Positions 52,368-54,786 of a DNA stretch of 54,786 bases are shown here, piece by piece. The DNA is taken from positions 1 to 54,786 of the forward strand of contig CAKOGP040000558.1 of NCBI GenBank assembly GCA_933822405.4, given 5' to 3'. The stretch's first letter is position 1, and every line of letters begins with the position of its first letter. The translations under genes and the position numbers were made by a program. This stretch comes from Cylindrotheca closterium. Lineage: Eukaryota > Bacillariophyta > Bacillariophyceae > Bacillariales > Bacillariaceae. Under the pieces are notes generated by a model that searched no databases, was not told where the DNA came from, and worked only from the letters and a program-made list of their open reading frames with translations.

Positions 52368-54500
52368 TCACAAGTGTGGTGGTGGTGGTGGGTGTTGATT
52401 GTAGGAGGCAGTTTGGATGATGAGTGACTGCTTCATTTGGCTTGATGTGTGATGTGTGCATTGTCCCCAAAGTGGAGACCTTTCGGTCGTCCCTTCGGAA
52501 TGGTGGTCCCCAAAGTAGTAGATGGCCTTTCGGCGGCCCTTCGGATATGTCCCCAGAGTAGACCAAGCGGCTCCTCCGGAATTTTGCTCCAGAGTATACC
52601 ACATGTGTGGCACCTCCGGTGGTTGCCAGTTTCTCCCCCGGCCTAGGATCTCTTGGGCCAGTTGTCTGATACTTCCTTGATAATATCTCCAACCGGGCGC
52701 TCCTTGTTGGCCAAGACGGCAGTAGCAACTTGTTCCGCCGCGACCTTGGCCCATGAGCCGGCATGCCCTGCCAGGGGGGCAGACAGTCTTGTTGTGTTTG
52801 AGTTTCAAGGCAGTTTGCAGAGTGCGACTCTTGCATTGAGAACACTTCTTGAGAGTCGAATCTCCTTCCTTGTCCTTGTCCTTGGTAGGTTCCCGGCCTC
52901 CTCGACCTTTGGCCGCCCAAAGGGATTCCAACTCCCTTTGGAGCTTCTGGTTTGTCTTGTTCACTCGTTCAATGTTCTTCTCAGTGATGGTGTTGCTGCA
53001 AAAATCTTTCTTGCGGGCATCGCAGAGGTAGATGTAATTCTGGAGGAGCAACATCTTCTTGCTGTTGGAGTTCGTGCAAATGTCCAGGAGATTCTCCGAG
53101 TGGACCTGGAGTATGACGTAGGCCTCAGAGTCTTCCCAGGCTTCATCTGCGCCCATATCTTTGTGGCGGATTTTGTTGAGCAGAGCCAAGAAGTTGACGT
53201 AGGTTTCCTTGATGATGCGGGGCATCAGACCTCGTTCCACATAATCTTCCACAAACTCAGTTGAGTAGCCTAGTCGGACCAGGTAGTGTAAGAACTGGAA
53301 GCGTTGGTTCTTGAAGGTGTCTTCTTCTTTCTTGAGGACCTTCTGGCAGGCTTCGTGAAGTTTGTTGCTGCTGGTGATGAGGCCAAGTCCGTGGCGACTT
53401 TTGCGACAATAGCCAGTGTCCAGCAGGGCGATCTTTGTGCTGTCCGACCCAAAGGTTTCTAGGAGCTGGTTCATAACTTCCTCACCGGCTCCACCACTTT
53501 CACTGTCACCCCCACCTGGCGAGCACTTACCTGGTAATGCCGCCATATTGCTTGCTCTGTCCCACGATCCTTTTATTTTGGCGTTCTTGATGCCCTCCGG
53601 CATCATTGCTCGATCAATACCTAAACTGGTAATAGAGATCCCATGAATTTCTTCCTCATTGCCTTTAGAACTGTCCGCTTGAGCAGCTTGGTGGAAAGCC
53701 GGCCTTGGGGGTTCTTCCAATATTGCTTGGGAAGTTGATGCTGGAAGGTGGGTAGGATTGGTACTGATTACTGGCCTAGTCCTGTCCACCAGGGTTGGAA
53801 CAGAAGGAGGTGGTTGCTCCTGTCCCATGTTAGTAGCAGCCAATCGCGTTCTTGCTTCTTGTCGTTCTTGTTCCATCCGTCTGGCTGTGATGCTCATTTT
53901 ATTAGCTGAGTCCTGAAGCTTTACAAAATAGGTGTGGATGGCCTCAAGAACAGATTGGAGGATGGGCTGATTGTTCTGGGATTCAGCGGCCGCTAACTCC
54001 GGTGTTGTTGCCCTCTTCAACAGTGACTTGTTTGGGTGTAGCTCCCTTCAGTGTCTTCTTCCTTGCAATGGGAACTTTCCGCTGGTAGGTAGCCCTAGGT
54101 TTCTTCTTAGTTGGGGTGCGCTTCTTCTTGCAAGGAGAACGGTTGGCTGCCTTTGCTTCCAGTCTTGCCTTCTCCGCTTTCAGCTTCTTCAACTTTGCCT
54201 CTTTGATCACAGCGATCATTTCATTGATCCTGTTGAGGTCGTCTTGATTGTCGTCGTCTGAGACGTCCAAGAACTGCCCCTCAGATTCCACTTTGCTAGT
54301 ATTGACATCGGTGTCATCTTGCTCTTCCTCTTCATCCGAGATGGATAGCACCTCATTGGAGGCTCGGTCGAGGTGCTCGTCCATTTCCTTCTTGGTCCGA
54401 CAATATCCATATTGTTGGCCATGAAGAATAAATTCTCCCGTTTCCTTGTCAATGTCCTTGGTCGATGGGACTCCTTCATACCAACGTGGGGCTGCTCGTT
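52368..54500 (-). pseudogene. Gag-like region of the DIRS-like element
   Basis: The upstream part (about 54500-53983) contains TGEFILHGQQYGYCRTKKE, an acidic stretch (SISDEEEEQDD) and a lysine/arginine-rich run (CKKKRTPTKKKPRA). The frame then shifts by one at about 54000 and continues for 550 codons. Near its end lies a cysteine cluster, CSQC...CPPGRAC, which may be a nucleic-acid-binding knuckle. It has no long-range homology I can name; position and composition suggest gag. Confidence 0.55.
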
Positions 54501-54786
54501 CGCCACTGCTTCGACGTTCTTAGTGGAGCCGGAGTCGGCACTTGTTCTTCAGCTTCCCACATATGATCATGTCTTGCTTGCTGTTTGTCGTGGGCCCGGC
54601 AAATCCAACTCGACAGTGGTCTGTTGTGAGATGGACCCAAGCGCTGAGTGGGACCTCTCTGTTGGGATATGACGAAATATGAGTTTTTACGTTCCAAACG
54701 AAACTATTCAAGTACGAGGTTTTCGACACGTGCGATCGGAATTTGATCGTGCAAGATGTCGGGATTTGACGCAAGTATGCCGGACG

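Larger units (their letters stand above)
47785..54500 (-). mobile_element. DIRS-like (tyrosine-recombinase) retrotransposon, decayed
   Basis: Reading the minus strand, one finds a gag-like region, a methyltransferase-like region, reverse transcriptase, RNase H, a cysteine-rich segment and a tyrosine recombinase, in that order over 6.7 kb. The use of a tyrosine recombinase instead of an integrase defines the DIRS order. The frame changes at about 54000, between gag and the methyltransferase-like part, before RT, near 49300 and near 48800. There are in-frame TGA codons at 50739, 50196 and 48595. Terminal repeats were not found by eye; the right end may lie beyond the window. Confidence 0.85.

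Overview
This window is nuclear DNA of a photosynthetic stramenopile, almost certainly a diatom and probably a pennate one. Genes are compact with short GT-AG introns (mostly 60-110 nt). Plastid proteins begin with a signal peptide followed by an ASAF/AAF-type cleavage motif. A small cyclin of the kind expanded in diatoms is present, and the gene-poor stretches are filled with decayed Gypsy, DIRS-like and Harbinger-type elements. TGA ends several ordinary genes here (DRG1, CYP97), so the genetic code is standard. Assignment to a species is not possible from the sequence alone.

Layout. 1-2.9 kb: gene-free, with arrays of short palindromic repeats, arrays of TTGTCGTA and a decayed coding relic. 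2.9-16.0 kb: a gene-rich block with a lumen-targeted plastid protein of unknown function, an ABCB-type half transporter, MCM4 (divergent from the ABC gene, with an E2F-like site between them), a plastid CYP97 cytochrome P450, a short three-exon gene for mitochondrial ribosomal protein mL53 and a large secreted or membrane protein of unknown function. 16.0-22.9 kb: decayed retroelements, including two antiparallel copies of an RNase H-type relic and a Gypsy gag-protease-pol fragment. 22.9-23.75 kb: a plastid-targeted type II/5 peroxiredoxin. 23.75-26 kb: gene-free repeats. 26-29.4 kb: dihydroxyacetone kinase and a cyclin. 29.4-33.2 kb: gene-free, with two clusters of TGGAC/GTCCA hairpins. 33.2-36.7 kb: an apparently complete PIF/Harbinger-type transposon with terminal inverted repeats, a transposase and a second, spliced gene. 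37-47.2 kb: a second gene-rich block with a GET2/CAML-like membrane protein, P5C dehydrogenase (ALDH12), a PX-AGC kinase, DRG1 GTPase and a GSTCD-like methyltransferase. 47.8-54.5 kb: a decayed tyrosine-recombinase (DIRS-like) retrotransposon on the minus strand.

The most interesting point is the peroxiredoxin. At the exact position of the peroxidatic cysteine (motif AFTPxC) the frame carries TGA. The reading frame then continues through a canonical intron into the rest of the peroxiredoxin fold. About 85 nt after the real stop lies a sequence with the core of a eukaryotic SECIS element. This reads as a plastid-targeted selenocysteine peroxiredoxin, which routine gene prediction would truncate. 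Spliced models below were built by hand; every junction given keeps frame and restores a family-consensus protein where a family is known.
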